This document shows, piece by piece, positions 31,790-41,700 of a stretch of 64,000 bases of DNA (position 1 is its first letter; every line of letters starts with the position of its first letter). The notes beneath the pieces were generated by a model. That model saw nothing but the letters and a program-made list of their open reading frames with translations. It searched no databases and had not been told where the DNA came from. Source of the stretch: Meconema thalassinum (taxonomy: Eukaryota; Arthropoda; Insecta; Orthoptera; Tettigoniidae); assembly GCA_946902985.2 (NCBI GenBank), contig OX336389.2, forward strand, positions 149,719,099 through 149,783,098, given 5' to 3'. The translations under genes were made by a program, and so were the position numbers.

Positions 31790-33175
31790 CTATTGACAAA
31801 CTGCACCAGTGCCCCTTGGTAGTGGTTTTTCGAGGGGTGGAAGTAATGGCAGTATTTTATCTAATAACTTTTTAACACAGTGCGCCCACTGTGCATTGTG
31901 GCCTAAAAGATCCATGAGTTCTGTAAATTCGTCTAGGATTTTTTGAGTAGGAGCAGTTTTATCGGGCCCCGAATCGGGCTCCAGTCGCCGGACACCGGAT
32001 GTGCCCGGTTCGCTGGGCTTCTCAAGTGGTGATATCCGTTCCACGCTTGGGGTTTCTATCAGTTGCAAATATGCCGACCTATCATATCCCAAAGGTGTAA
32101 TCAATTTCGGAGCCGGATGTACCAACTCTGAAAATTTACGCTTACGCGGAGGATCAAATCGTTGCCCACTAGGTGATGCTGCCAAAGGGGGGAATTGTTG
32201 GGGAAGTGCTAAAGGGTGAAAAGGGGTACTTGTCTGGCGCTTCACAATTTCATTATATGATTTGTTTTCAGTACACATCAGCCTCTTTATCTCTATTTGC
32301 TGCTGATGCACCTCACAGCGCACCGCCCCTGCCATATGATTGCCTTGACAATTAACGCACTTGAATATCACTTCTTTGCAGTCACTCGTTAAATGCTCCT
32401 GCGCACATTGTCCACATCTAGGTCCCCGAGCCCTACAGTGAAGTTGCACATGCCCGTACCTCTGGCACTTCTGACATCGAAGAGGTGAAAAAATGTACAA
32501 ACTTACTTCTAAGAGAACATTGAAGATGCTGACATGAGTAGGCAAGTTTTGAGTTTCGAAAAAAATTTTCACCGTGCCCGTTGCTATTTTTTCCGATTTT
32601 CCATCTACGGTTTTAGTACGAAAAAAACGTTGTAAACGTACGATAGGTACAGGAGAGTCAATGAAACGCATTAGTTCCTCCTGCGTAAGGGAGGTATCTA
32701 CCCCCCGAATGAGTCCCACTCGTTGTATGCTTGACGATGGTATAAAGGCCATCAGATTTCTATCCTTTAACACCGGATGTTCCAAAAATGAATTGGCATC
32801 TCGTAGGGACTTAAATTGAACTTGAACCCGATTGCGCCCTTTTCGTTGGATTTCTTGAATTCCTGGGATTTTACGTTCATAAAACAACCGTCCCAAGGCC
32901 ATTGGATGCAAATGTCCAATCGCTTGAGGCTCAACGCCTTGAACGAAAACTATATACGGTCCCGTATGATTTGAGTAGTAGCGATAGTCACTAGGAGGAG
33001 TACGAGGTTGTACAGGGGTTTGGACCACAGGAATAGCCCGAACTTCCGACATTTTAGTGTTCTCATGTTCATCCACAATATGCATTGATTCAATGTTGGC
33101 GTAACCATCAATAATAACCGCCGATGGATTATCCGGTGGGAGGCCTATTTGACCTCCCCCACTCTTCTCCGACAT
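31790..33175 (-). CDS. LINE ORF1: RNA-binding protein with three zinc knuckles
   Basis: 461 aa, intact, starting at an ATG at 33,175. Residues 1-70 are Pro/Ser-rich. Residues 70-230 contain two stretches with RNA-recognition-like strand patterns (YIVFVQGV, VQVQFKSLRDA, GLIRGVDTSLTQEEL, GTVKIFFE). Three cysteine knuckles lie at C234-C247 (CX2CX4HX4C), C254-C266 and C273-C287. The C-terminal part is Pro-rich with a possible short helix at the end. It is expected to coat the element RNA in a ribonucleoprotein with ORF2. Comparable three-knuckle ORF1 proteins occur in I, jockey and R1-type LINEs. Confidence 0.9.
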   Translation of the reverse strand: MSEKSGGGQIGLPPDNPSAVIIDGYANIESMHIVDEHENTKMSEVRAIPVVQTPVQPRTPPSDYRYYSNHTGPYIVFVQGVEPQAIGHLHPMALGRLFYERKIPGIQEIQRKGRNRVQVQFKSLRDANSFLEHPVLKDRNLMAFIPSSSIQRVGLIRGVDTSLTQEELMRFIDSPVPIVRLQRFFRTKTVDGKSEKIATGTVKIFFETQNLPTHVSIFNVLLEVSLYIFSPLRCQKCQRYGHVQLHCRARGPRCGQCAQEHLTSDCKEVIFKCVNCQGNHMAGAVRCEVHQQQIEIKRLMCTENKSYNEIVKRQTSTPFHPLALPQQFPPLAASPSGQRFDPPRKRKFSELVHPAPKLITPLGYDRSAYLQLIETPSVERISPLEKPSEPGTSGVRRLEPDSGPDKTAPTQKILDEFTELMDLLGHNAQWAHCVKKLLDKILPLLPPLEKPLPRGTGAVCQ

Positions 33176-33356
33176 TGCGGCGAAGAATTTCCGAATGTAT
33201 AGTACTTACATAAATCGTCACCAAGCACAAGGAAATAAAGACGAAAACAACACACTTAAATATGGATAGCAAATCGCACACCACACCGCTCACCGCACAC
33301 ACAAACACCAGACGAAAGCGACGGATATGTTGCTGCGTTCACAGCGGACGAGCGAC
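33176..33356 (-). promoter_or_regulatory. LINE 5' UTR with internal promoter start
   Basis: About 181 nt between the element's 5' junction and ORF1. The junction sequence TCAGTC fits an initiator element. No clear downstream promoter element was found at +28. Confidence 0.5.
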
Positions 33357-33368
33357 TGACATCGCAGT
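33357..33368. repeat. target-site duplication of the full-length LINE, right
   Basis: Identical to 27,619-27,630. Confidence 0.9.
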
Positions 33369-33640
33369 GAGTGTCTCCGTCTCATGACATACGTCTGCCG
33401 ACAGTAATGATACTTCACCTGATTGGTCAGAAGAAACTCATTGCCTTGGTTTGTGATTGGCCACCTAATATACCCCTTCCATGTGTATTTTACTGTTCCT
33501 TTCCGCTGCCTGTACGTGACAAACATCACGTGACCGTTCGAGTCAAAGATTTGTCGAAATCTCGCGGCATCTTTGTGGGTCGGACCGCCATTGCGGAAGG
33601 AAATGAAGCCTGGAGTTGATTATTATTTATAATCAAAAGT
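33369..33640 (+). promoter_or_regulatory. promoter-like region of a possible host gene
   Basis: Unusually clean regulatory-looking sequence: two CCAAT-type boxes (gattggtcag, gtgattggccac), CACGTGAC, TCTCGCGG and accgccattgcgg within 170 bp, and no TATA. A consensus donor (aaaaGTAAGT, about 33,637) follows. It lies immediately upstream, on the plus strand, of the mini-exon candidate at 33,724. This may be the promoter and first untranslated exon of a host gene continuing right; inferred from motifs only. Confidence 0.35.
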
Positions 33641-33723
33641 AAGTAAAAGTTATGCCTTTCAACATGTACTGAACGCTTATTTTATTCATTAGGGAGTGTT
33701 TACAATATTTCCTTTCTTTTCAG

Positions 33724-33743
33724 ACGGACGCAGAAGAGCCGAG
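33724..33743 (+). other. candidate 20-nt mini-exon
   Basis: A strong acceptor (tttcctttcttttcag) and a consensus donor (gaggtaaga) flank just 20 bases. Such pairs also occur by chance. Confidence 0.25.
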
Positions 33744-33899
33744 GTAAGAGTTTAGGGGGCAGATGACATCATAGTTCAGTCCATTGAAACCCCAATAACC
33801 AACTAACTAGAGTTTCCGAGGAGAAGATTTATACGAAACAGCCTGTAAGTTTAATTTATGAATACAATTTGCCGTTATTTTATTCACTTTTCCAAAGGG

Positions 33900-34935
33900 A
33901 TTTTTTTTAATATTCGTTTTATCAAACCTTAATTTCTGCCTCATTCCTTGTGTATACAGCGTATGTTATTAAGCCGAGGTACCGTACTGAAAATGGGCAT
34001 ATGCAAAATTCACCAGTAAAGTGTTTTACTTGTTAAGATACAATATAACATTTGAGAATAGGCGTTGCCCGGGAATTGCCTTGTTGAGAGGCAATTGATC
34101 ACTGCAGCATCATGCCCAAATTGTTAGTGTCCGGTTGGCAGTATTGATATTGCGAATTTTCAGTCTGTCAACACAATAGGCCTATGTTCCCAATTATTGA
34201 GACATCCTAATTTACCGTATAACCTGAAAAAAAGAAGATTTTGGTGGTGCATTTCAATTATCAGCCTAAGTCATTTTGTTAGCAACACTCAATAAATAGT
34301 TTGATTTGCAATGCAGGACACAGGAACCTGACTTGAACAGTTTCAGTTAGATGGTGAATGATAATATATGATTTTTCTACCTTTTCAGGGTTTCCATGGG
34401 ACAATACCTATTGAAATTGCCATTCATTATGACTAATATATTGGAAATATGTGCTAAATTACGTAATTATATATGTTTCATTCTCGTTAAATTTAAACTA
34501 TGGCAGCCATGTTGCTCACTCCAGCTGCGCAACACATGATGAGACATTGATGTTTCGGCAGTGTGCCCAACATGTAAGATACAAAATATACCACCACTAG
34601 GCAAAACCCATTCGTCTGCAGCTGGAAACAAGAATCTGGGCACATTAGGCTGCAACCATTGAACTGGACATGTTAGACTGTAACCATTGTCAAAAACCAT
34701 TAGATTAGACTAAACGAAGGTTAGAATGGTCGCGGGAAGCTTGCGAGGCACGGTTGAAAAAAAAGAACATTGATCTGGACGATAGACCACCTGTACAATT
34801 AGTACCGTATTCATGGGGCTGGCAATACGGTTGTAATGCTGATAATGGCAGACACAGCTGGAATTTTTACTATATAAGTCATGTTATAATTAGGGATGGC
34901 GGGTGGGTTATAGATAGTGATGTGCTTGAGCTCGG
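33900..34935. repeat. dispersed repeat R, copy 1 (partial)
   Basis: Segments at 34,380-34,520 and 34,797-34,925 recur near 40.7 kb and near 37.5 and 41.8 kb. Shared landmarks are ggacaataccta/attgaaatt...aaattacgt, and accgtat..gtggggttggc...tttactatataa. No coding frame is supported. Boundaries are uncertain. Confidence 0.5.
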
Positions 34936-35439
34936 CTCGAGCTGCTAGAACAGATGACGTCAGAGTTCTAACTTTTGTGCGCGCCGTGACCTATCGGCAT
35001 GCTCTTACGAGCCCAGAAACCTCAAGAAGGCTGTGTTCGAGCATTGTGCTAGGCGGTACTGGCTCGTGCTGTGTTTGCTATGCACTGCTGTATAGTTTGT
35101 GCATTTAACCCCTTCAAACTGTATCTGCCTAATGTGGAGACAGCCACAATCTGTCTTTGTGCGATGATTCGATGCACATGTCTCCCCAGAATATACAAAC
35201 TGCGTACTGAACATCGTTGGAGTTCACAGAATAAAGTTGACGGGTCACAACACGTTCTTCGTACAATGATGCGGTAAGAGTATGTGTATAGGCTATAAGT
35301 GATTAATTTCTTCCGTTGCAGGAACATATGTTTGCTACTATCCTCGACGTATTACATCCTTCCCAGAAGCCAAAGGTGTATCAGAGATGGGGGGTGGGGA
35401 ATAATCTTATTAAAATTATTATTAGCCTAGGTACAATTT

Positions 35440-35612
35440 GATTTACTGTATCGATCGTATGGTGACAATGGGGCAGAAGATGGCTAGATGCGGAAGGATG
35501 TGGCCGTGGCCTGTATTAAGGTACAGCCCTAGCATGTGCATAGTGTGCAAATGGTAAACCACGGAAAACCATCTGCAGGACTGCCCAGTTGGATTCGAAC
35601 CACTAACAGTCT
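35440..35612 (-). mobile_element. W-type SINE body, inside tandem unit 1
   Basis: In reverse orientation it reads ggttcgaatcca, then ttttccgtggttt, gggctgtacc and ggccacggcc. These are W-type landmarks. Confidence 0.65.
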
Positions 35613-36227
35613 AATACGTTCACACATACCGTACGCGAGTGAAAGGTAGCAGAAAATATCGTCCGGGCCGTCAGTGCACCGCCTACTTTATGAATGGGGT
35701 CGCCTAACGGTTCAAACAGGTTCGATTCCGTATCGAGCTACGTTGTGTAACGTGCCAGTGCGAGCCCGCTGGAACTTGAGTATCATTCGCTTCTGCTGGA
35801 ACAGATGACGTCAGTTTGAACAAGATCGAGCTTTACACGACCTTTTGAGTGCACTGCGACCTATCGGCGTGTTCTTATCAGGCCAGAATCCTCAAGAAGG
35901 CTGTGTTTGAGCATTGTGCTAGGCGGAACCGGCTCGTCCTGCGTTTGCTGTGCACTGCTGTATAGTTTGTGCATATAACCCCTTCAAACTGTATCTGTAA
36001 TGTGGAGATAGCCACAATCTGTGTGCTATGATTCGATGCACATGTCTCCCCAGAATATACAAACTGCCTACAGAACATCATTGGAGTGTACAGAACAAAG
36101 GCGACGGGTCACTACACGTTCATCGTACAATAGTGCGGCAACAGTATGTGAATATGCGAAACCAAAGACTTATCAGTGACGGGGGCAGGAATAATCTATA
36201 TTAATATTGTTATTATTATGTACGATT

Positions 36228-36396
36228 TGGTTTACGTCGCACAAAGATAGGTCGTATGGTGACAATGGGACAGAAGAGGGCTAGGCACGGAAGGATGCGG
36301 CCGCCTTTAAGGTACAGCCCCAGCATGTGCCTGGTGTGCACGGAAAACCATCTGCAGGGCTGTCGACAGTGGAATTAGAACCTCTAATAGTCTTAA
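36228..36396 (-). mobile_element. W-type SINE body, inside tandem unit 2
   Basis: Same landmarks as the copy at 35,440. It is duplicated along with the surrounding unit, which shows the SINE insertion came before the tandem duplication. Confidence 0.65.
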
Positions 36397-36599
36397 TATG
36401 TTCACACACAACATTCGCGAGGGAAACGTTGCAGAAAACAATGTCTAGGCCGTCAGTGCTCCGCATACTTTATGTGTGAGGTCGGCTAACAGTTCGAACA
36501 GGTTCGATACTGTATAGAGCTACGTTGCATATCGATTCGGCACGAGCCCTCTCGAACTTGAGTATCATTCGCCTGTCGCTGGTTATAGTCAGCCGGGGA

Positions 36600-38430
36600 G
36601 TGAACTAGATCATTCCCAGATCAATTTTGAATCATTGGAAGAGGTATTTATTGCAAATTTCAGAAGTTAAAACCTTTGTCAAAACTCATTGCATTGCCCA
36701 AAATGAAGGTAAGAATGGTCGGGTTGGCGGGCCACTGTTGACGACACATTAGACTGTAATCATTGTCAAAACCACTGTTTCTTTCATTTGAACCCCTCAC
36801 AGAACGCTACCTATACTGCCTATTCAATTAGTACCGTATGGGTACACAAAAACCTAACCTTCGTCCAGACAGTCTTCTAACCAAGTAGCGGCCAAGGGTC
36901 TCTTTCGTCAAGGCAGTCGTCGAACCAAGTACGGTAGCGATGTATGGCTTGTTCTGGTCCAATTTTTTTATCAGTAATTTTCGTCCAGGCAGTCATCTAA
37001 TCTCGCTACGAGTGAGTACGCTGAAGCGCATTATAGGAGTCTGTCAAGAGCTATGAGACCTAGTTGGTGTTCTGAAATTTTGCATCTGTGACACATACTG
37101 TAGTATGGGCTTTATACATAGTTCGGTCATGCATAGGCACTGCAAAAGAAGAGCCAAAATTACTGCTTGTAGTACAGGAAAGGGATCGGGTGCATATGCC
37201 CCAGGTTAGTTTTGTGGCTGTATGTAAAGCCTTATTCGATGTTCACTGCTTTCGAACTTAGCAGCAAAACTGGCACCAAACGATAATGTTGGCACTGCTG
37301 AAATAACGCAATAACACCCTCGTAGTCTTTTTCCGTAATCAGTTGGCGACTCTCTTATATTCTGCTCTCGCAACATAAATATCTCAGCTCTCCACACCAA
37401 AAACATAAGTTTGTTTTGTGTTTGTATCTTCTCATCCTATCTGAGAGAGAGTGTAACTTCCTAGCGCATGCACATTGTAAAAGCTACAGACTTGGGTCTA
37501 AATCCTGCCATTAGCACTGCGAAGGTACCGTATGCGTGGGGTTGGCTATATTGCATTTGTCCCATAATTCAGTCACAACTTGAATTTTACTATATAAATT
37601 TTGATCAAAAAAGGGGATGAAGGATGGGTTATAGTCAGTGGAGGAGAAAACATCTATTACCACAGCATTTCCACTATTATTATTTATTACAAAAGTTTAT
37701 GGTGTTTGAAGCCATTTTTCAGTGTTGCATTAGTAAATGAAAGTTTGGTGCTTTACAGTCGGTCAACACGATTGTACCCAAATGAGATGAGTTATTCCCT
37801 AATACTGAGAAAGAATTGAGGTAAATGCACCAATGGTCGTCATGTTAAGACAGATTTAGTCAAGAAAATATGTACACCTTATACATTTTGGTAAATTTAA
37901 TCACCAAAAGCACTGTACCTAACCTCAAACTCTACTCAAACACTAGGAAACTCTCAATATGGAAAATATTCTGTTTTTGAAAATTACGTATTTTTAAAAA
38001 AAGTTTTTGCCCTAGTCCTCGGCACTATGCCTTTGGATTGTTCCTTTATTTGTCACCCGTTTGCACCAATAGCCGTCATATTGTTAGTTTTCCTTGTCTG
38101 CTGTTTATAATGCATTACCATCAATTGTTGCGGAAGACCCCGATTTATCGACTTGGAGGCTAACGTTTATGAAAAAACAGTACCAGTAATAGTTTTTTTT
38201 GATAAAAAAAAGAAATATTTAAAAAAAGATGGCATTGGGAAGCGAGAATGGTGGGTAGAAGACATACGGGCATGAAAATATCGTAATTCTGCTCTAAACA
38301 CATTTATTATAAGTTATTTTTGTATTAATTTAAAGTGCAATATTAATGATAATTGAAATTCGAACAATATAACCACAAGAACGTGTATTGATGTAGGCTT
38401 CCCCGGTCGGTGTTCAAGCGAGAATGGTCA
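36600..38430. other. non-coding stretch with dispersed repeat R pieces
   Basis: Contains three degenerate copies of cgtccaggcagtcgtctaac at about 36,863-36,995 and an R segment at about 37,525-37,640. AT-rich with short homopolymers afterwards. No gene is supported. Confidence 0.45.
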
Positions 38431-38439
38431 TTTTCCTGG

Positions 38440-38954
38440 CTGTTATGCATAGTCACATAAAACGTGAGACCAGACCCTGGTGTAACATAACGTCTGCGTT
38501 GAACAATCTCCGAGGGTCTGACAAGATAGATTGTAAGCCGTTTTCCACCAAATAACAGTAGGTTTTAATTTGATGTTCTGTAATATTGCAGCATGGTTTA
38601 CTGTCAAATTTTGAGAGATTCGTAAAGACAGGCTTGGATTTCTTTTTAGGAAAGATGCACACCTTTTCCTCCCTGGTCGCCCATCTTTGAGAGGAGAGAA
38701 CCTCTTCAATTCTTTTGTGAAGCGCTGGCCGCTGTTTTGCAAATTGTCCTTTGTTACCGGGAACCCCGCTTTTCCTAGTGAGATAACCCATTGAATTAAC
38801 ACCCTTTGTTAATAAGGAACTTGGCCCCATCTTCCTCTCTCTGGTTTTTCTTTTAATTTTGTCCGAAAGGGCGTTTTCTCGGAACACCATTCCTCTCCGC
38901 GGCCGTTGTGATACTCATGCCGTCCTCCTCAATGACCTTAGTAGCAGCTTCCAT
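38440..38954 (-). pseudogene. pogo/CENP-B-type transposase N-terminus, frameshifted
   Basis: From an ATG at 38,954 the minus strand reads a pipsqueak-like helix-turn-helix (MEAATKVIEEDGMSITTAA..NGVPR). It then changes frame to DKIKRKT, MGPSSLLTK, and changes again to GFPVTKDNLQNSGQRF and KDGRPGRKRCASFLKRNP (the CENP-B/Tc5 DNA-binding domain). A last change gives DPRRLFNAD, the start of the catalytic domain where FNADE/T is expected. Known insect proteins of this group carry the same order. At least three frame changes make it dead. Confidence 0.7.
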
Positions 38955-39082
38955 TTGCTGAATATCGTAGGCTAATTGAGAAATGTGCGTTTCGAGATAT
39001 TACTTGAAAGCATATATTTAGTCTTAGAATATATTTTTCATCTCAACTTGAAAAGAATCCCTTTTAGCTCACCTAAAAACCC

Positions 39083-39322
39083 TAGACCTACTGATGATGA
39101 TAATAATAATAATGCTGTTATACGCCCCCAACTACTGCGGCTTTTAGAGACCCCGGGGTACCGGAATTTTGCCCCGAAAGGTGATCTATAACGTGCCATA
39201 AAATCTTCTGACACGGCTCCCTCGCATTTGTGCACCCTCAAATTCCAGATGACAGCACCAGGATTCGATCCTGCAACAACAGGCGAGAACGTTACCTCTG
39301 AACCACCACACCAGCGTAGGCC
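39083..39322 (-). mobile_element. SINE family Z, copy 1
   Basis: In reverse orientation it shows the head ggctcagaggtaacgttctcg, the B box gattcgatcctg (complement), a body ending cggggcaaaattccgg, and a (TTA)n tail matching the other Z copies. Confidence 0.75.
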
Positions 39323-40065
39323 TACGGCCGTCACAGAGACAGATCTACATAATATCAGCACACTGTAAATGTTTATTGGTTCTAAAACGTTAACGCAAAC
39401 TTTAACAATATCGTGCACTAGTGTTAGTCACGCATGTGCTCTAAAGATCGTCAGCTATGACGACTATTGGACACGATGATCAAACGACAATTTAGTTAAT
39501 GCCGGACACTTCAGAACTACATTATAAGTATATTGCCGCTGTTAGTTAGATCTTACAAGGAGATATGACAATGTGCCAATTTTCGTCAAAAATGACGGGC
39601 TTTGGTAAAGTACGTGTTTTTAAATCCAGTGTATGTCACCAGAATTTCTAACCAAACTAGGAACGTGAGCACGAAATAGCAAATCGCATTATGTTACAGA
39701 AACAATTACCCACTATATCACACACTTGTAACATTTTAAAATGTCGGAATGTAACACGTGCACACATAATTAACTGGCGTGCCTGGTTAGCACATGCGAG
39801 AAGCAATATGCCGCGTCAAGACAGCTCAACTCACACAAGATGTTTGACGCTGGGAATCGCCTATTACATCGCACGCATGATTTCCCAAAGTTCCTTATCG
39901 GCAACGAAGGTATGACAAATCTCGTAAGACTTCGTGCGTTGAGAAAGACCCATTGACATGCTTATTATTTGTACTTATATACGAGAGTGACGACGACTGG
40001 CTCAGTGACGAAAACCGGTACAGTTACCTTACATGAGATTAATAAATTTTGTTTATTACAAAAAG
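39323..40065. other. intergenic stretch
   Basis: Nothing coding. A segment at about 39,985-40,045 (gacgaaaaccggtaca then ataaattttg) resembles the 3' ends of some arthropod retroelements. Confidence 0.35.
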
Positions 40066-40297
40066 GAACTGGCAGCGTGGCTCAGGGGTAACGTTCTCGC
40101 TTGCTGGGTCCTAGGTTGCAATTCGTATCCTGGCACAGTCAGTTGGCATTTGAGGGTGCGCAAACACGAGGGAGCCATATCAGTTGATTTACTGGCACGT
40201 TAAAGATACCCTTCGGGGCAAAATTCCGGCATCCCTGCGTTTCTGAAAGCCAGGGTAGTTGAAAGGCACGTAAATCATTAACATTATTATTGTTTTA
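40066..40297 (+). mobile_element. SINE family Z, copy 2
   Basis: Head gcgtggctcaggggtaacgt, body gcatttgagggtgcgcaaac and ccttcggggcaaaattccgg, ending in an attattatt tail. The B box is degenerate. Confidence 0.8.
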
Positions 40298-40854
40298 TTA
40301 CAAAGGGTTTTTTGGCTAATTTAAGTAGTTTTGTAGCTCGTTCACCACTCCTGAACTGTTACCTTTAACCATAACAAAGGCTAACTGTTTTTAGGAAACG
40401 CCACATTCACACTTCAATCAGGAAGGTATGAACATTTTAACTCTGCAGTAATAAACTGACTGTATAACAGGTTGCCATGTTGGATAAGGCTTGAGTCAGG
40501 CAATACTGCCAACTTTACCACACTGCCCTGTTGCCGGGTTAGACGAAAATTCCTCTTTGTACTAAAGTTGGGTGGGGTAAAACTATTGGTCGCTACTAGG
40601 TTAGACGACTTTATGGACGAAATTTACTGATTGCACAGGGCGGGGCAGAAGATGCGCATGGGTTGCACTGCCTTGTATTGCGTCATTTTCATACCTTTCT
40701 AGGGAACGGTTACGATTGAAATTACGGTCCATTATCACTAGTGCAATGGAAAAATGTTAAATTACGTCAATATGGATGTTTACCTCTTGCTGATTAAACG
40801 ACTACTGCCATGTTCATCAAGCGCGTGAGCTATTTAGTAATTCTTGGTCTAGAG

Positions 40855-41134
40855 CAGTGGTTCTGAACCCTTAGAAGTGTGCGGACCACTCAGCCTGAAA
40901 TTGAATCATGTACGGACCACCCCTTCACTCAATACACCTTATCAGTTGTAACTCTTCACAATAACACTTATTTTAAAGATATTTCAATTCAAAACCTGAT
41001 AGTCATCGCCGCAAATACATTCGGACGATTCTCGTTCAACGGACATCGTTTTTGAAATCTCCATTTATTGGCCACTTTTTTTATACGTGCTGGTGGACCC
41101 TTTTCTCCCGCGGACCACCGGTTCAGATCCACTG
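40855..41134. mobile_element. non-autonomous hAT element, exact 8-bp duplication
   Basis: The 280-bp unit starts CAGTGGTTCTGAACC and ends with the inverted GGTTCAGATCCACTG. It carries internal gcggaccac repeats typical of hAT MITEs and is flanked by gtctagag at 40,847-40,854 and 41,135-41,142. No coding capacity. Confidence 0.92.
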
Positions 41135-41149
41135 GTCTAGAGAGACTTA

Positions 41150-41700
41150 TTTCCATTCTTCTTCTTCCTCGCCTTTTCCCGTTACGCGGGGTCGACTTTC
41201 TCAATCCTGAGGCGCCAGTCATTTCGTTGTAAAGCATCAGCAGCAGATAGGCCCAATACTCTCGTGTCCGTATGGACATTCGTCATCCATGTTGTTTGAG
41301 GTCTGCCGCTCCCTCTCTTTTGTGTAGCCATGGAAAGGCACTTCTTCGCTACATGATTTTCCGGTCTTCGTATAACATGACCATACCACCTTAGCCTGGA
41401 CTCTAAAAGTTTCTCAGTTATAGGCGCTACTTTGAAACATGTTCATTACGGATTTTATCTTTGAGAGTAACTCCACCTGCCCAACGTGACATATGCATTT
41501 CAGTGGTATGTAGCATTTGCTGATGTGCCTTGGTAGTAGCCCATGTTTGGTCTTACGGCTGTTTTATAAAGTTTACCCTTCGTTCTTGTGTGTTGCTTCA
41601 TGATTCTTCATTTTAGAGATGGCTTTTCTAACTTCCGCTTCTGTGATTTCATTAATAGCTCCTTGCGTCGTAGGTAGTTCCACGTCTTGTCGCCTGGGAC
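41150..41700 (-). pseudogene. LINE RT fragment (C-terminus plus an upstream RT piece)
   Basis: On the minus strand the downstream part reads GRPQTTWMTNVHTDTRVLG, then NDWRLRIEKVDPA, the usual C-terminal ending of an RTE-like polyprotein. It is followed by a (GAA)n tail. Farther upstream TEAEVRKAISKMKN is an RT-proximal motif, so the middle of the RT is deleted. The 3' end abuts the hAT MITE's right duplication. Confidence 0.6.

Larger units (their letters stand above)
27631..33356 (-). mobile_element. full-length LINE, two intact ORFs, 12-bp duplication
   Basis: A 5726-bp non-LTR retrotransposon. On the minus strand it has a 5' UTR of about 181 nt, ORF1 (461 aa), a 77-nt spacer, ORF2 (1235 aa), a 3' UTR of about 370 nt and a (CAA)n tail. 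The junction at the 5' end reads TCAGTC on the minus strand. That matches the arthropod initiator used by internal promoters of I and jockey-type LINEs. Endonuclease, RT and RNase H in one ORF plus a three-knuckle ORF1 point to the I superfamily. The exact clade is unresolved. Intact ORFs and an exact duplication indicate recent insertion. Confidence 0.92.
34940..36590. repeat. tandem duplication, two units of about 0.85 kb
   Basis: Unit 1 (about 34,940-35,800) and unit 2 (about 35,792-36,590) run collinear. Both start ggaacagatgacgtca-like, share catgtctccccagaatatac and ccccttcaaactgtatct, and contain a reverse-oriented SINE-like block. Many substitutions and small indels (about 15% by eye) show an old duplication. 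No common open frame of real length is kept. Confidence 0.8.

Noticed and set aside
35071..35277. Cys-rich 68-codon frame in tandem unit 1, first read as a zinc finger
   Set aside because: The frame is not kept in the second unit and the Cys spacing fits no known finger.
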